Positions 12,359 to 20,421 of a stretch of DNA of 63,092 bases are shown piece after piece. Where the stretch lies: assembly GCF_000718775.1 (NCBI RefSeq), contig NZ_JOCB01000041.1, forward strand, positions 1 to 63,092, in the 5' to 3' direction. The notes under the pieces are model-generated. The model was given only the letters and a program-made list of their open reading frames with translations, was not told the DNA's origin and made no database searches. The translations under genes were made by a program, and so were the position numbers. Numbering within the stretch: position 1 is the stretch's first letter; every line of letters begins with the position of its first letter. Source of the DNA: Streptomyces sp. NRRL S-31. GTDB taxonomy: Bacteria; Actinomycetota; Actinomycetes; Streptomycetales; Streptomycetaceae.

Positions 12359-13027
12359 TCAGCCGATGTGCAGCCGGATCGTGCCGTCGGCCGCCGCCTC
12401 GACCCGTACCCGCGTCAGGTCCGGCACGGCCACGTCCGGCTCGTGGCGGACGGCTCGGGGGCCGACGCCGACCACCCTCATGCCCGCGGCGCGCCCCGCC
12501 GCGATACCCGCGCCGGAGTCCTCGAAGACGACACAGTCGGCGGGGGCGACGCCCAGCTCGGCGGCGCCCTTGAGGAAGCCCTCGGGGTCGGGCTTGCTCG
12601 CGCCCACCGACTCGGCGGTCACCCGGACCGCCGGCAGCGCCAGCCCGGCGGCGTGCATGCGGGCCGTGGCCAGGCCGGTGTCGGCGGAGGTCACCAGGGC
12701 GTGCGGCAGCCCCGCCAGGGCGGCGAGGAACGCCCCCGCGCCGGGGATCTCGATCACGCCGTCGGTGTCGGCGGTCTCCTCGGCGAGCATGCGGGCGTTG
12801 TCGGCGAGGTTCTCCTCCCTCGGCCGGCCGGGCAGGAGCACGGCCATCGAGGCGTGGCCCTGGCGGCCGTGCACGACCCTCACCACCTCGTCGCCGTCCA
12901 GTCCCTGCCGCTCGGCCCAGCGCCGCCAGATGCGTTCGACCACGGCGTCCGAGTCGACGAGGGTGCCGTCCATGTCGAGCAGGAGGGCGCGGGCGGTCAG
13001 GACGGCGGGCGTGGTGGTGGCCGACAT
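12359..13027 (-). CDS. HAD-superfamily phosphatase (beta-phosphoglucomutase-like)
   Basis: The product has 222 residues. Motif I is LLLDMDGTLVDSD (nucleophile and acid Asp), motif II is ALVTSADTG, motif III is ASKPDPEGFLKGA, and motif IV is VVFEDSGAGIAAGRAAGM. The helical cap between motifs I and II is the subfamily I type, as in phosphoglucomutases, 2-deoxyglucose-6-phosphatases and sugar-phosphate phosphatases. The substrate cannot be fixed. The ATG at 13027 follows GGAG. It stands alone on its strand. Confidence 0.87.
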   Translation of the reverse strand: MSATTTPAVLTARALLLDMDGTLVDSDAVVERIWRRWAERQGLDGDEVVRVVHGRQGHASMAVLLPGRPREENLADNARMLAEETADTDGVIEIPGAGAFLAALAGLPHALVTSADTGLATARMHAAGLALPAVRVTAESVGASKPDPEGFLKGAAELGVAPADCVVFEDSGAGIAAGRAAGMRVVGVGPRAVRHEPDVAVPDLTRVRVEAAADGTIRLHIG

Positions 13028-13230
13028 CGGAAGCTCCAGGAACGGAAGGGTCCCGCATCGGGTGGGACGGCGGGAGGGACAAGGCGGCCCCGCCCGCCGG
13101 TCAGGGAGAACGAGCGGGAGCCACTTTGTTTCTCCACGGTACAAAACCGGACCCCGGTTCCGCCACCGCCCCCGGCGAGTGTTCACCCGGTGTTCGGCCC
13201 CGCGGGCGGGCCGCCGGCCCGCGCGGCGGC

Positions 13231-13812
13231 TCAGCCGGCCACCGCCTCCCACAGGCTCCACACGCCGAGCCCCAGCATCAGCAGCGCCGCGATCTGCGTG
13301 ATCAGCCGCAGCGGCACCCGCTTCATCAGGGCCTTTCCGCCGACGATGCCGAGTCCGGCGACGGCCCACAGGCCGAGCACCGCGCCGAGGCCGACGGAGA
13401 CCGGGTCGTCGTAGCGGGCGGCGAGGTTGGCCGTCATGATCTGGGTGAGGTCACCGAACTCGGCGACCAGGATGAGCATGAAGCCGGTGCCGGCGACCTT
13501 CCAGAAGGACTGGTCGGCGGGCTTCTTGATCTCCTCGTCCTCCTCGTCCTTCTTCAGCAGCAGCATCGCGGCCCCGCCGAGGAAGAGGACGCCGGTGACG
13601 GCGTGCACGATCTGCTGCGGCAGCAGGGTGAGCACGCTGCCCGCCGCCACGGCGAGCACGACGTGCAGCAGGAAGGCGGCGGCGACGCCCGCGAAGACGT
13701 ACGAGGCGCGGTAGCGGGTGCCGAGGACGAGACCGGCGAGCGCGGTCTTGTCCGGCAGTTCGGCGAGGAAGATGACGCCGAAGACGAGCGCCGTCACGGT
13801 GATGCTGATCAA
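13231..13812 (-). CDS. GDT1/UPF0016-family manganese exporter-like membrane protein
   Basis: The product has 193 residues and six membrane segments. The two family motifs E-x-G/P-D-K/L-T are visible as AELPDKTALA in segment 1 and AEFGDLTQIM after the central charged loop (KKDEEDEEIKKP). Relatives (TMEM165/Gdt1, bacterial MneA) export Mn2+ or exchange cations. The leader contains a yybP-ykoY riboswitch, which senses Mn2+ and makes the metal assignment strong. The start is taken as TTG at 13812; the ribosome site GAGGGA is only 2 bases away, so translation may depend on the upstream short frame that ends on it. Confidence 0.88.
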   Translation of the reverse strand: MISITVTALVFGVIFLAELPDKTALAGLVLGTRYRASYVFAGVAAAFLLHVVLAVAAGSVLTLLPQQIVHAVTGVLFLGGAAMLLLKKDEEDEEIKKPADQSFWKVAGTGFMLILVAEFGDLTQIMTANLAARYDDPVSVGLGAVLGLWAVAGLGIVGGKALMKRVPLRLITQIAALLMLGLGVWSLWEAVAG

Positions 13813-13859
13813 GGTCCCTCAATCGGTCGGGCTGCCCCGCCGAGAGTGCGATACGTCAT
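13809..13859 (-). CDS. Possible 16-codon leader peptide overlapping the exporter start
   Basis: The ATG at 13859 follows GAGG by 9 bases. The frame encodes MTYRTLGGAARPIEGP and stops at a TGA that overlaps the exporter TTG (TTGA). It lies between the riboswitch and the gene and would allow translational coupling. It was judged only on placement; no family is known. Confidence 0.35.
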   Translation of the reverse strand: MTYRTLGGAARPIEGP

Positions 13860-13925
13860 GCGCTGACACCTCGGCACGGCAGCACACTCGGCGCCCGTGC
13901 CGTCAGGGCGCGGGCGTGCACTGCT

Positions 13926-14040
13926 TTGCCGAAGGTCTCGCTGGCGGATCCCGACGAGAGTCGGTGGTCCGCCTCCGGGCGCCGGCTCAGGCTCGCTGAG
14001 CAGTATGTCGACGGTCCGGCGAAGAGCTACTCCCCTTCTG
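13926..14040 (-). ncRNA. yybP-ykoY manganese riboswitch
   Basis: Read on the minus strand, the conserved 5' block AGAAGGGGAGTAGC and 3' block GCGAGACCTTCGG pair as the basal helix of the Mn2+ (yybP-ykoY) aptamer. Between them lie the hairpins CTCAGCGAGCCTGAG and GGCGGA...TCCGCC with an inner CCGAC/GTCGG. It is followed by a possible expression-platform hairpin, GGCACGG/CCGTGCC. It sits about 115 bases before a manganese-exporter-family gene, as known for this riboswitch class. Confidence 0.85.
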
Positions 14041-14200
14041 CGCTCCCCATCGTACGGGATGTGAAAGTTCCGCAGTCAACCTTGTCATGACATGAACACG
14101 CCATTAGCTTCTCACCGAGCGCTCACCCCACGGCCACACCGCACAGCGAGCATTCCCTCGCTCGCACTCCAACACCCCCACCTCCCAAGGGAGTTCACGC

Positions 14201-14845
14201 ATGTCGAAAATCTACGCGCGTCGACGCACGGGTGTCCTCGCCGTCCTCACCGGTCTGATCGCCTCCTTGGCCATGCTCAACTCGCCGAGCGCCTCCGCCG
14301 CCCTGCCCACCCCCGTCAGCGCCGCGACCGCCCGCGGCTACCTCTCCCAGCTCACCGTGGCCACGGAGAACCGCACCGGCTACAGCCGCGACCTCTTCCC
14401 GCACTGGATCACCATCAGCGGCACCTGCAACACCCGCGAGACGGTCCTGAAGCGGGACGGCTCGAACGTCGTCACCGACTCCTCCTGCGCCGCCACCAGC
14501 GGCAGCTGGTACTCCCCCTACGACGGCGCCACCTGGACCGCCGCGTCCGACCTCGACATCGACCACCTCGTGCCGCTGGCCGAGGCGTGGGACTCCGGCG
14601 CGGGCAAGTGGACGACCGCGCAGCGGCAGGCCTTCGCCAACGACCTCACCCGCCCGCAGCTGATCGCCGTCACCGACAACGTGAACCAGGCGAAGGGCGA
14701 CCAGGACCCGGCCACCTGGGTGCCGTCGCGCTCGGCCTACCTGTGCACGTACGTGCGGGCCTGGGTGCAGGTGAAGTACTACTACGACCTGTCGGTGGAC
14801 TCCGCCGAGAAGAGCGCGCTGACCGGCTACCTGGCCGGCTGCTGA
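14201..14845 (+). CDS. Secreted HNH-type (DUF1524/GmrSD-like) nuclease
   Basis: The product has 214 residues. Residues 1-33 are a signal peptide ending SPSASAA. The nuclease motif is LDIDHLVPLAEAWDSGA (catalytic His in DHLV), then the late part of the beta-beta-alpha metal site at AVTDNVNQAKGDQDPATW. Cys pairs (GTCNT, SSCA, YLCTY, AGC) suggest disulphides, as expected for an exported enzyme. It probably degrades nucleic acid outside the cell. The ATG at 14201 follows AAGGGAG. Its 3' end overlaps the DedA gene by 19 bases. Confidence 0.87.
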   Translation: MSKIYARRRTGVLAVLTGLIASLAMLNSPSASAALPTPVSAATARGYLSQLTVATENRTGYSRDLFPHWITISGTCNTRETVLKRDGSNVVTDSSCAATSGSWYSPYDGATWTAASDLDIDHLVPLAEAWDSGAGKWTTAQRQAFANDLTRPQLIAVTDNVNQAKGDQDPATWVPSRSAYLCTYVRAWVQVKYYYDLSVDSAEKSALTGYLAGC

Positions 14846-15468
14846 GCGACCGGCCGGCGGCGCATCAGGAAGCCCGCCGCCGCGCCGGCGGCGAACAGCG
14901 CGGCCACCGAGACGCCCGTGGCCAGCCAGGTCGCGCCCAGCCACTGGGCGCCGTAGTAGCCGAGGGCCACGCTGTAGGCGGCCCAGGACAGGCCGGCCAG
15001 GGCGGACCAGGGCAGGAAGTCGCGGGCGCGGCGGTGCGCGGCGCCCGCGCAGAAGGAGACCACCGAACGGCCGGCGGGGGCGAAGCGGGCGAGGACGACC
15101 AGCGCGCCGCCGCCCCGGGCCAGGGCGTCACCGAGGCGCTCCTGCGCGGTGGTCAGCCGCCGGGAGCGGGCTATCGCCCGGTCCAGCCGCTCCCCGCCGC
15201 GCCAGGCCAGCCGGTATGCGACCAGGTCGCCGAGGACCGAGGCGGTCGCCGCGGACAGGATCAGGGCCAGGAGGTCCGGCACCTCGTGCGGGACCTGGCC
15301 CGCCGCGCCGGAACCGGCCGCCGCCGCCGTGCCGGCCGTGATGACGAGCACCCCGCTGGGCAGGACCGGCAGGAACACGTCGAGCAGCACCGACACGGCC
15401 ACCACGGCATAGATCCATGGCCCGGCCGCCAGCGACCCCACGCTCTCGAACACCACGACTCCGGTCAC
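14827..15468 (-). CDS. DedA/SNARE-associated family membrane protein
   Basis: The product has about 213 residues. The DedA pattern is visible: an early VFLPVLPSGVLVITAG, then ASVLGDLVAYRLAWRGG (G-D-x-x-x-Y), then LARFAPAGRSVVSFCAGAA (the F/R-x-x-P-x-x-R membrane-re-entrant motif). Members act in membrane lipid translocation or proton-linked homeostasis. Start choice is uncertain within six codons: the GTG at 15468 abuts GGGGGA, and GTGs five and six codons later are better spaced. It is convergent with the nuclease gene. Confidence 0.82.
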   Translation of the reverse strand: MTGVVVFESVGSLAAGPWIYAVVAVSVLLDVFLPVLPSGVLVITAGTAAAAGSGAAGQVPHEVPDLLALILSAATASVLGDLVAYRLAWRGGERLDRAIARSRRLTTAQERLGDALARGGGALVVLARFAPAGRSVVSFCAGAAHRRARDFLPWSALAGLSWAAYSVALGYYGAQWLGATWLATGVSVAALFAAGAAAGFLMRRRPVAQQPAR

Positions 15469-15578
15469 TCCCCCGTTTGACGGCTATACAGCGTACGCGG
15501 GGGGTGTGACAGGAGGTTCGCGGGGGGTTCGCGGGCCGATCACGGAGCGTTCACGGCCCTGGTGGAGCCGGATGCGCC

Positions 15579-16031
15579 TCAGGCCGCCACCGGGGTCTGT
15601 TCGGCAGCGCTGCCGCTGTCCGCCGCCGTCCGCCGGCCGAGGAGCCGGTCCAGGCCGAAGGCCCCGGAACCGGTGAAGACGAACAGCAGGAACGCCCAGC
15701 AGAACAGCACCGACAGCTCGCCGCCGTTCTGGATGGGCCACAGTGCGGCCTGCTGGTGGACGTCGAAGTAGGCGAACGCCATGGAGCCGGAGGCGATCAG
15801 CGCGGCCCCGCGGGTGCCGAGGCCGACCAGCACCAGGGCGCCGGCGACCAGCTGGATGACGGCCGCGTACCAGCCGGGCCAGGTGCCGGCCGGGATCGTG
15901 CCGCCGGTGCCGGCCGCGCCGCCGAGGACACCGAACAGGGAGGCGGCGCCGTGCACGGTGAAGAGCAGGCCGGTGACGATGCGGAAGATCCCTATGGCGT
16001 AGGGCTGAGCGGAGTTGAGGCGTGCGGACAT
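15579..16031 (-). CDS. DoxX-family membrane protein
   Basis: The product has 150 residues and four membrane segments. The opening AIGIFRIVTGLLFTVHGAASLFG is the DoxX signature, and a second stretch VAGALVLVGLGTRGAALIASG is the typical core. A short Ala/Thr/Gln tail follows. DoxX proteins are linked to redox and thiol stress in actinobacteria. An iron-box-like site lies about 85 bases upstream, so expression may respond to iron. The ATG at 16031 follows AGGAG. Confidence 0.83.
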   Translation of the reverse strand: MSARLNSAQPYAIGIFRIVTGLLFTVHGAASLFGVLGGAAGTGGTIPAGTWPGWYAAVIQLVAGALVLVGLGTRGAALIASGSMAFAYFDVHQQAALWPIQNGGELSVLFCWAFLLFVFTGSGAFGLDRLLGRRTAADSGSAAEQTPVAA

Positions 16032-16115
16032 GGGCAAGGACTCCTGTTCGGTGTCTGTCGGGCCGGCCGGGGACTGAGGAGGCCGGTCGTGGGGGCGGAG
16101 GTACCGAATCGAGCC

Positions 16116-16134
16116 ATACGTTAGGCACACCTAA
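16116..16134. promoter_or_regulatory. Iron-box-like operator (DmdR/IdeR type)
   Basis: ATACGTTAGGCACACCTAA matches 16 of 19 positions of the remembered actinobacterial iron-box consensus TTAGGTTAGGCTNACCTAA. On the minus strand it overlaps a possible promoter, TTGCAA-18 bp-TAACGT, directed at the DoxX gene. Confidence 0.65.
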
Positions 16135-16321
16135 TGAATGCTTGCAAGTTCAACATTCGGCCATACACCGCCCGCCGCGCCCCACCGGCACCACCCCGAA
16201 CTGCCCTACCGGTCCAAGCGTTCGCCCGTTTCGCGCCGCACGACCGCCCCGCACTTCCCCACACCCCCGCACTCCCCCACTCCCCCCGCCCGCGCCCGCG
16301 GCCCACTCGCGCCGTCGCCCG

Positions 16322-16558
16322 CTACGGAGCGCTCCGCCTCGCGTCCGCGCGGCCCCTGACCTCCAGCGCGGCCAGCAGCTCGGCCGTCGCCCGGGACACG
16401 GCGGAGACCGCCTGCTCGAAGGCGTCGCGGTTGTGGGCGGCGGGGGCCCGGAAGCCCGAGACCTTGCGGACGTACTGCAACGCGGCCGCGTGGATGTCCT
16501 CGTCCGTGGCCTCGCCGGGGAGCGCGGGCGGACGCAGTGTTCTGATGCTCCGGCACAT
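16322..16558 (-). CDS. DUF2277 small protein
   Basis: The product has 78 residues and begins MCRSIRTLRPP, then DEDIHAAALQYVRKVSGF, the conserved core of DUF2277, and ends in a helical segment. The function of the family is unknown. The ATG at 16558 follows GAGGG. It is divergent from the reductase-like gene at 16652. Confidence 0.85.
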   Translation of the reverse strand: MCRSIRTLRPPALPGEATDEDIHAAALQYVRKVSGFRAPAAHNRDAFEQAVSAVSRATAELLAALEVRGRADARRSAP

Positions 16559-16651
16559 GCCCTCAGTCTCCCGCGCGCCACCGTCCCCTGCGATGATCGG
16601 CGCGAAGGCGGCCACCGACCCCCGGGGCCGACCGTCGAAGGGAACGACTCC

Positions 16652-17551
16652 ATGACGCATCCGCCCACCGTGGCCGTCCTCGGCCCGGGCGGCACCGGCG
16701 GCCTGCTCGCCGCTCTGCTGTCCCGCTCCGGCCACCGCGTGATCTGCCTGGCCCGCGAGGACACGGCCGGCACGCTGCGCCGTACCGGTATCACGGTCCG
16801 CAGCCCGCGGTTCGGCACCTTCACCGCCCCCGTCGACGCGGACACCGAGCTGCGCGAACCGGTGGACGCCTGCCTGGTCACCGTGAAGCACACCGCGCTG
16901 GACGCCGCCCTCACCCGGGTCCCGCCCGCCGCCCTCGGCGACGCCCTGGTCGTACCGCTGCTGAACGGCGTCGAACACCCCGCGGCCCTGCGCGCCCGGT
17001 ACCGCCCCGACCGGGTCGCCCCGGCGGTGATCCGCGTGGAGTCCACCCGGACCGCCCCCGGCGTGATCGAACACGGCAGCCCGTTCGCGGAGATCGACCT
17101 GGCCGGGAACGCGGTACCGCGCCCTCGTCTCGACGCGCTGGCCGACCGGCTCACGGCCGCGGGCGCGACCGCCCGGGTGGTCGGGGACGAGACGGCGGCC
17201 CTGTGGGCCAAGATGGCGTTCCTGGCGCCGTTCGCCCTGCTCACCACCCGGTACGGAATCCCGCTCGGCGAGGCCCGCACCCGGCACCGGGCCGAGCTGG
17301 AGGCGCTGGTGGCCGAGACCACGGCGGTCAGCCGCGCCTGCGGGGCCCGCGCCGACCCGGACGGGGCCCTCGCCCGGTACGACGCCTTCCCGCCCACCGC
17401 CAAGTCGTCCATGCAGCGCGACGCGGAGGCGGGGCGCCCGCTGGAACTCGACGCGATCGGCGGGGCGTTGCTGCGCGCGGCCGGGCGGCACGGCGTACCG
17501 GTGCCGGTGACCGCACGGCTGGTGGGGGAGCTGCGCGCGGCGGGGCACTGA
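16652..17551 (+). CDS. Ketopantoate reductase-like oxidoreductase (ApbA/PanE family)
   Basis: The product has 299 residues. The N-terminal Rossmann nucleotide-binding motif is VLGPGGTGGLLAALL (G-x-G-x-x-G). VTVKHTALDAAL carries the conserved Lys of the family, and the C-terminal helical domain holds AALWAKMAFLAP and KSSMQRDAEAG (conserved Ser and Asp of the active-site face). It may reduce ketopantoate for CoA synthesis, but family paralogues with other substrates are common in Streptomyces, so panE is not assigned. The ATG follows GAAGGGA. Confidence 0.82.
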   Translation: MTHPPTVAVLGPGGTGGLLAALLSRSGHRVICLAREDTAGTLRRTGITVRSPRFGTFTAPVDADTELREPVDACLVTVKHTALDAALTRVPPAALGDALVVPLLNGVEHPAALRARYRPDRVAPAVIRVESTRTAPGVIEHGSPFAEIDLAGNAVPRPRLDALADRLTAAGATARVVGDETAALWAKMAFLAPFALLTTRYGIPLGEARTRHRAELEALVAETTAVSRACGARADPDGALARYDAFPPTAKSSMQRDAEAGRPLELDAIGGALLRAAGRHGVPVPVTARLVGELRAAGH

Positions 17552-17624
17552 GCCCCGGTCGCCCGTGCGGCTGAACCCGGCCGGAACCGCGCGGCCGGCC
17601 TCGCCATCGAAAATCGAACAGGCG

Positions 17625-17630
17625 TAGCAT
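17625..17630 (+). promoter_or_regulatory. -10-like element, probable leaderless promoter
   Basis: TAGCAT is followed by 6 bases and the GTG at 17637. Confidence 0.6.
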
Positions 17631-17636
17631 TGTCAT

Positions 17637-17984
17637 GTGGCTACGACCTATGACTTCCCCAGTGACCTCCTCGCCGGCCAGGAGGAGCTGCATCAGGTCC
17701 GGGCCGAGCTGTCGGCCCTGCTCAAGCGGCTGCCCTGGTCGGTGGAGCCGATGGACGGCTTCACCGACGACACCGGCTGGCGCAAGGTGGAGCGACCCGC
17801 GTCCCCCGGCTGGACCGAGGACGAGCAGGCCGAGGTGGAGAAGCTGCGGCGGCGCGAGCACGAGCTGGCGGTGTTCGTCAGCACGCACCGTTTCTGGGCC
17901 GAGGTCGCGGCGGGCGACCGGGTGGAGGCCCGCTCCCGGCTGAAGCACGCCCCCGTGGGGACGGCGGAAGAGCGGGGGGAGTAG
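17637..17984 (+). CDS. Conserved actinobacterial protein of unknown function
   Basis: The product has 115 residues, is acidic and mostly helical (LLAGQEELHQVRAELSALLK; TEDEQAEVEKLRRREHELAVF). It has no signal or membrane segment. The GTG at 17637 has no ribosome site but a -10-like TAGCAT 6 bases upstream, so the mRNA is probably leaderless. A strong hairpin at 18001 ends it. I recognise no named family. Confidence 0.75.
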   Translation: MATTYDFPSDLLAGQEELHQVRAELSALLKRLPWSVEPMDGFTDDTGWRKVERPASPGWTEDEQAEVEKLRRREHELAVFVSTHRFWAEVAAGDRVEARSRLKHAPVGTAEERGE

Positions 17985-18000
17985 GGCACGCGGAACAGAA

Positions 18001-18031
18001 CCGGCCCCTCGGAGAGTCTCCGAGGGGCCGG
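18001..18031. terminator. Strong bidirectional terminator hairpin
   Basis: A perfect 14-bp stem (18001-18014 with 18018-18031) has the 3-base loop AGT. It lies between the end of the plus-strand gene at 17984 and the 3' end of the minus-strand tRNA. Confidence 0.85.
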
Positions 18032-18036
18032 ACCGG

Positions 18037-18108
<72 letters not shown>

Positions 18109-18316
18109 GGGACAGGCCGACAGCCTACATTGCCCGGCGGGCCGCACGGCAAACCGTCCTCCCCGGCCGCTTCCGACGCGGGGCCGTTGCCGGGGTACCG
18201 GTCCGGGCGCGGCCGGGACGTCACGGTGCGCACGCGAACCGACCGACCCGTGTGTTCGTCCTCCACGGGTGGGAGAATGGCACCACCCAGGGCGAAGCAC
18301 CACACGGGAGAGGGAT

Positions 18317-19714
18317 GTGACGGCGACACCGGGCACGCCAGCGACACCGCCGTACCCGCCGCCGTACGGCACCCGGGCCCGGCCCGGCCGCCCGCCCCTG
18401 TGGGACACCCTCACCCTGCTGGCCCTGCCGCTGCTGGCCGCGCCCGCGCTGGCCGCCGCGTTCGCCGGCGGGGGCACCCGGCGCTGGTTCGGCGGGCGGG
18501 CGGAGACCCACCGGGCCGAGGCACAGGCCGCGAAGGACGCCGCCGCGACGGCGTTCTACGAACTCGACACCGCCCAGCGGGACCTGCGGATCTCGGTCGA
18601 GACCATCGCGGCGGTGGACGACTCCCCCGCCGCCCGGCGTGCCGTCTCCGGCTTCGAGGCGCTCGGGCGGCGCATCGACGAGGTCAGCCGGCAGTACATC
18701 GAGGCCGTGGACGCCCACGACCTGGACCGGGACGACCTGGAGGCCGCTACGGCCGCCCGGGCGCGCGCCGAGCTGACCACGGCCAAGGGCGAACTCGACC
18801 GGGTCCGCGCGGAACTGGACCGGTTCGCCGGCTCGCTCGGCCCGCTGCTGGACGACGCGGAGACCCGGCTGGCCCGGCTGGCACCCGCCGTGGAGCGGGC
18901 CCGGCAGTCGCTGCTGGCCGCGAGCGACGCCCTGGACGCCGTACGCGAGCGCGGCCTGCGGGCCGACGGGCCGGCCGCGCGGCTGGCGGCCCTCTCCCCG
19001 GAGCTGACCCGGCTGAACCAGGGTGCCGGACAGCACGGGGTGCGGGCGACGCTGGAGCGGGCCGAACGGGTGCAGCGGGAGGCCGGGGCGATCCGGGCCG
19101 AGGCGGAGCGGCTGCCGGAGCTGGCGGCCGAGCTCGACCACCGGCTGGTGTCCCTGCGGACCAGGGCACAGGCGCTGACCACGCGGGCCGAACAGGTGCA
19201 GCCGGTACTGAGCGAGCTGCGGCGCCGGTTCGCCGCCGCCTGCTGGCAGGACCTCCAGCAGGTGCCCGGACAGGCGGCTCGCAGCGTGCGGCAGGCCGAG
19301 CTGAAGCTGCGCGAGGCGCAGGCGGCGCGGGACGCCCAGCGGTGGCCGGACGCCACCTCGCTGCTGTCGACCGCCCGGGCGCTGCTGAACACCACCGACG
19401 AGGCCGTCTCGGCCGCCGGTGACCGGCTGGCCCGGCTGAACGCCGTGCAGAAGGACCCGCAGGCGGAGATCGAGCGGACCCGGTTCGCGATCCGGGACGC
19501 CCAGCGGCTGGCCATGGCGGGCCGTACGACCCCCGATCCGCGGGACGCCGGGCCGCTGGACGACGCGGTGGCCCGGCTGGAGCGGGCGATCGGCACGCTG
19601 GAGGGACGGCACCCGGACTACTGGCACTTCCTCACCGAGACGGAGGAGGTGCGGCAGGCGGTGGCGCGGGTGGTGGCGCGGATCCGCGAGGAGCGCGGCG
19701 CGGGGCACTCCTGA
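18317..19714 (+). CDS. Membrane-anchored long coiled-coil protein
   Basis: The product has 465 residues. A short Pro-rich N-terminus precedes one hydrophobic segment (about residues 34-56, LALPLLAAPALAAAFAGG). Almost the whole remainder is heptad-rich helix with repeated ARAELTTAKGELDRVRAELD-type stretches and AERVQREAGAIRAEAERL. It looks like a structural or scaffold protein in the cytoplasm tethered to the membrane. No catalytic motif is seen and no family is assigned. The GTG at 18317 follows GAGAGGG. Confidence 0.75.
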   Translation: MTATPGTPATPPYPPPYGTRARPGRPPLWDTLTLLALPLLAAPALAAAFAGGGTRRWFGGRAETHRAEAQAAKDAAATAFYELDTAQRDLRISVETIAAVDDSPAARRAVSGFEALGRRIDEVSRQYIEAVDAHDLDRDDLEAATAARARAELTTAKGELDRVRAELDRFAGSLGPLLDDAETRLARLAPAVERARQSLLAASDALDAVRERGLRADGPAARLAALSPELTRLNQGAGQHGVRATLERAERVQREAGAIRAEAERLPELAAELDHRLVSLRTRAQALTTRAEQVQPVLSELRRRFAAACWQDLQQVPGQAARSVRQAELKLREAQAARDAQRWPDATSLLSTARALLNTTDEAVSAAGDRLARLNAVQKDPQAEIERTRFAIRDAQRLAMAGRTTPDPRDAGPLDDAVARLERAIGTLEGRHPDYWHFLTETEEVRQAVARVVARIREERGAGHS

Positions 19715-19818
19715 CGGCGGGCCCGGGGCCCGTCGGGGGCGCGCGTGTTGCCGGTGGGGCGGGGCAGGCGGATATTTGATGGACGGATGGCCTCCGCTAG
19801 CGCCCGAGGAGGCGGAAC

Positions 19819-20421
19819 ATGGCCGCACACGCAGTGCACGTCAGGAAGACCGGTGAGCGGCGGGGGGCCCGGCTGGACGACCACCTGCCCGTCGACCACC
19901 GGCTGAACCGGATCTACCGGATCGGCGCGGGCCTGATCGGCACGTTCCTCGTCGTCTTCGGCATCCTCGGCCTGATCAACCACATCGGCTTCTTCGACAC
20001 CGGCCGGAACGCGGTCGCGGGCCTGAACACCAACGGAACGCTCAGTGTGCTGTCGGTCTGCATCGGCGCGCTGCTGCTGGTCGGCATGGTGATCGGCGGG
20101 AACTTCGCGTCGACCCTGAACATGGTCCTCGGCGTACTGTTCCTGCTGAACGGCTTCCTGTTCCTCGGGCTGCTGGACACGCCCAACAACTTCCTGGCGT
20201 TCCGCATCCAGAACGTGTTCTTCAGCTTCATCGTGGGCCTGCTGCTGATGACCTTCGGCATGTACGGCCGGGTCGGCCACACCCTGCCGTACGACAACCC
20301 GTACTGGCGGGCCCGCCACCCGGAGCCCTCCCCGCGGGAACAGCGGACGCGGTCCGAGGGGCGGGAAGGGCGGGAGCGGCGGCGGGGCCCGCGGCAGCCG
20401 GACCCGGGTCAGGTCCTGTAG
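19819..20421 (+). CDS. DUF4383 membrane protein
   Basis: The product has 200 residues and four membrane segments. Family features include RIYRIGAGLIGTFLVVFGILG, the lumenal GLNTNGTLSVLSVCIGALL and NMVLGVLFLLNGFLFLGLLD. The first 30 residues and the last 50 (Arg/Glu/Pro-rich) are cytoplasmic. The function of DUF4383 is unknown. The ATG follows GAGGAGGCGG. The last 13 bases overlap the convergent amidase-like gene. Confidence 0.83.
   Translation: MAAHAVHVRKTGERRGARLDDHLPVDHRLNRIYRIGAGLIGTFLVVFGILGLINHIGFFDTGRNAVAGLNTNGTLSVLSVCIGALLLVGMVIGGNFASTLNMVLGVLFLLNGFLFLGLLDTPNNFLAFRIQNVFFSFIVGLLLMTFGMYGRVGHTLPYDNPYWRARHPEPSPREQRTRSEGREGRERRRGPRQPDPGQVL

Noticed and set aside
16140..16321. Small coding frames in the pyrimidine-rich stretch upstream of DUF2277
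   Set aside because: All are biased low-complexity frames without ribosome sites; the stretch is simply C-rich on the plus strand.
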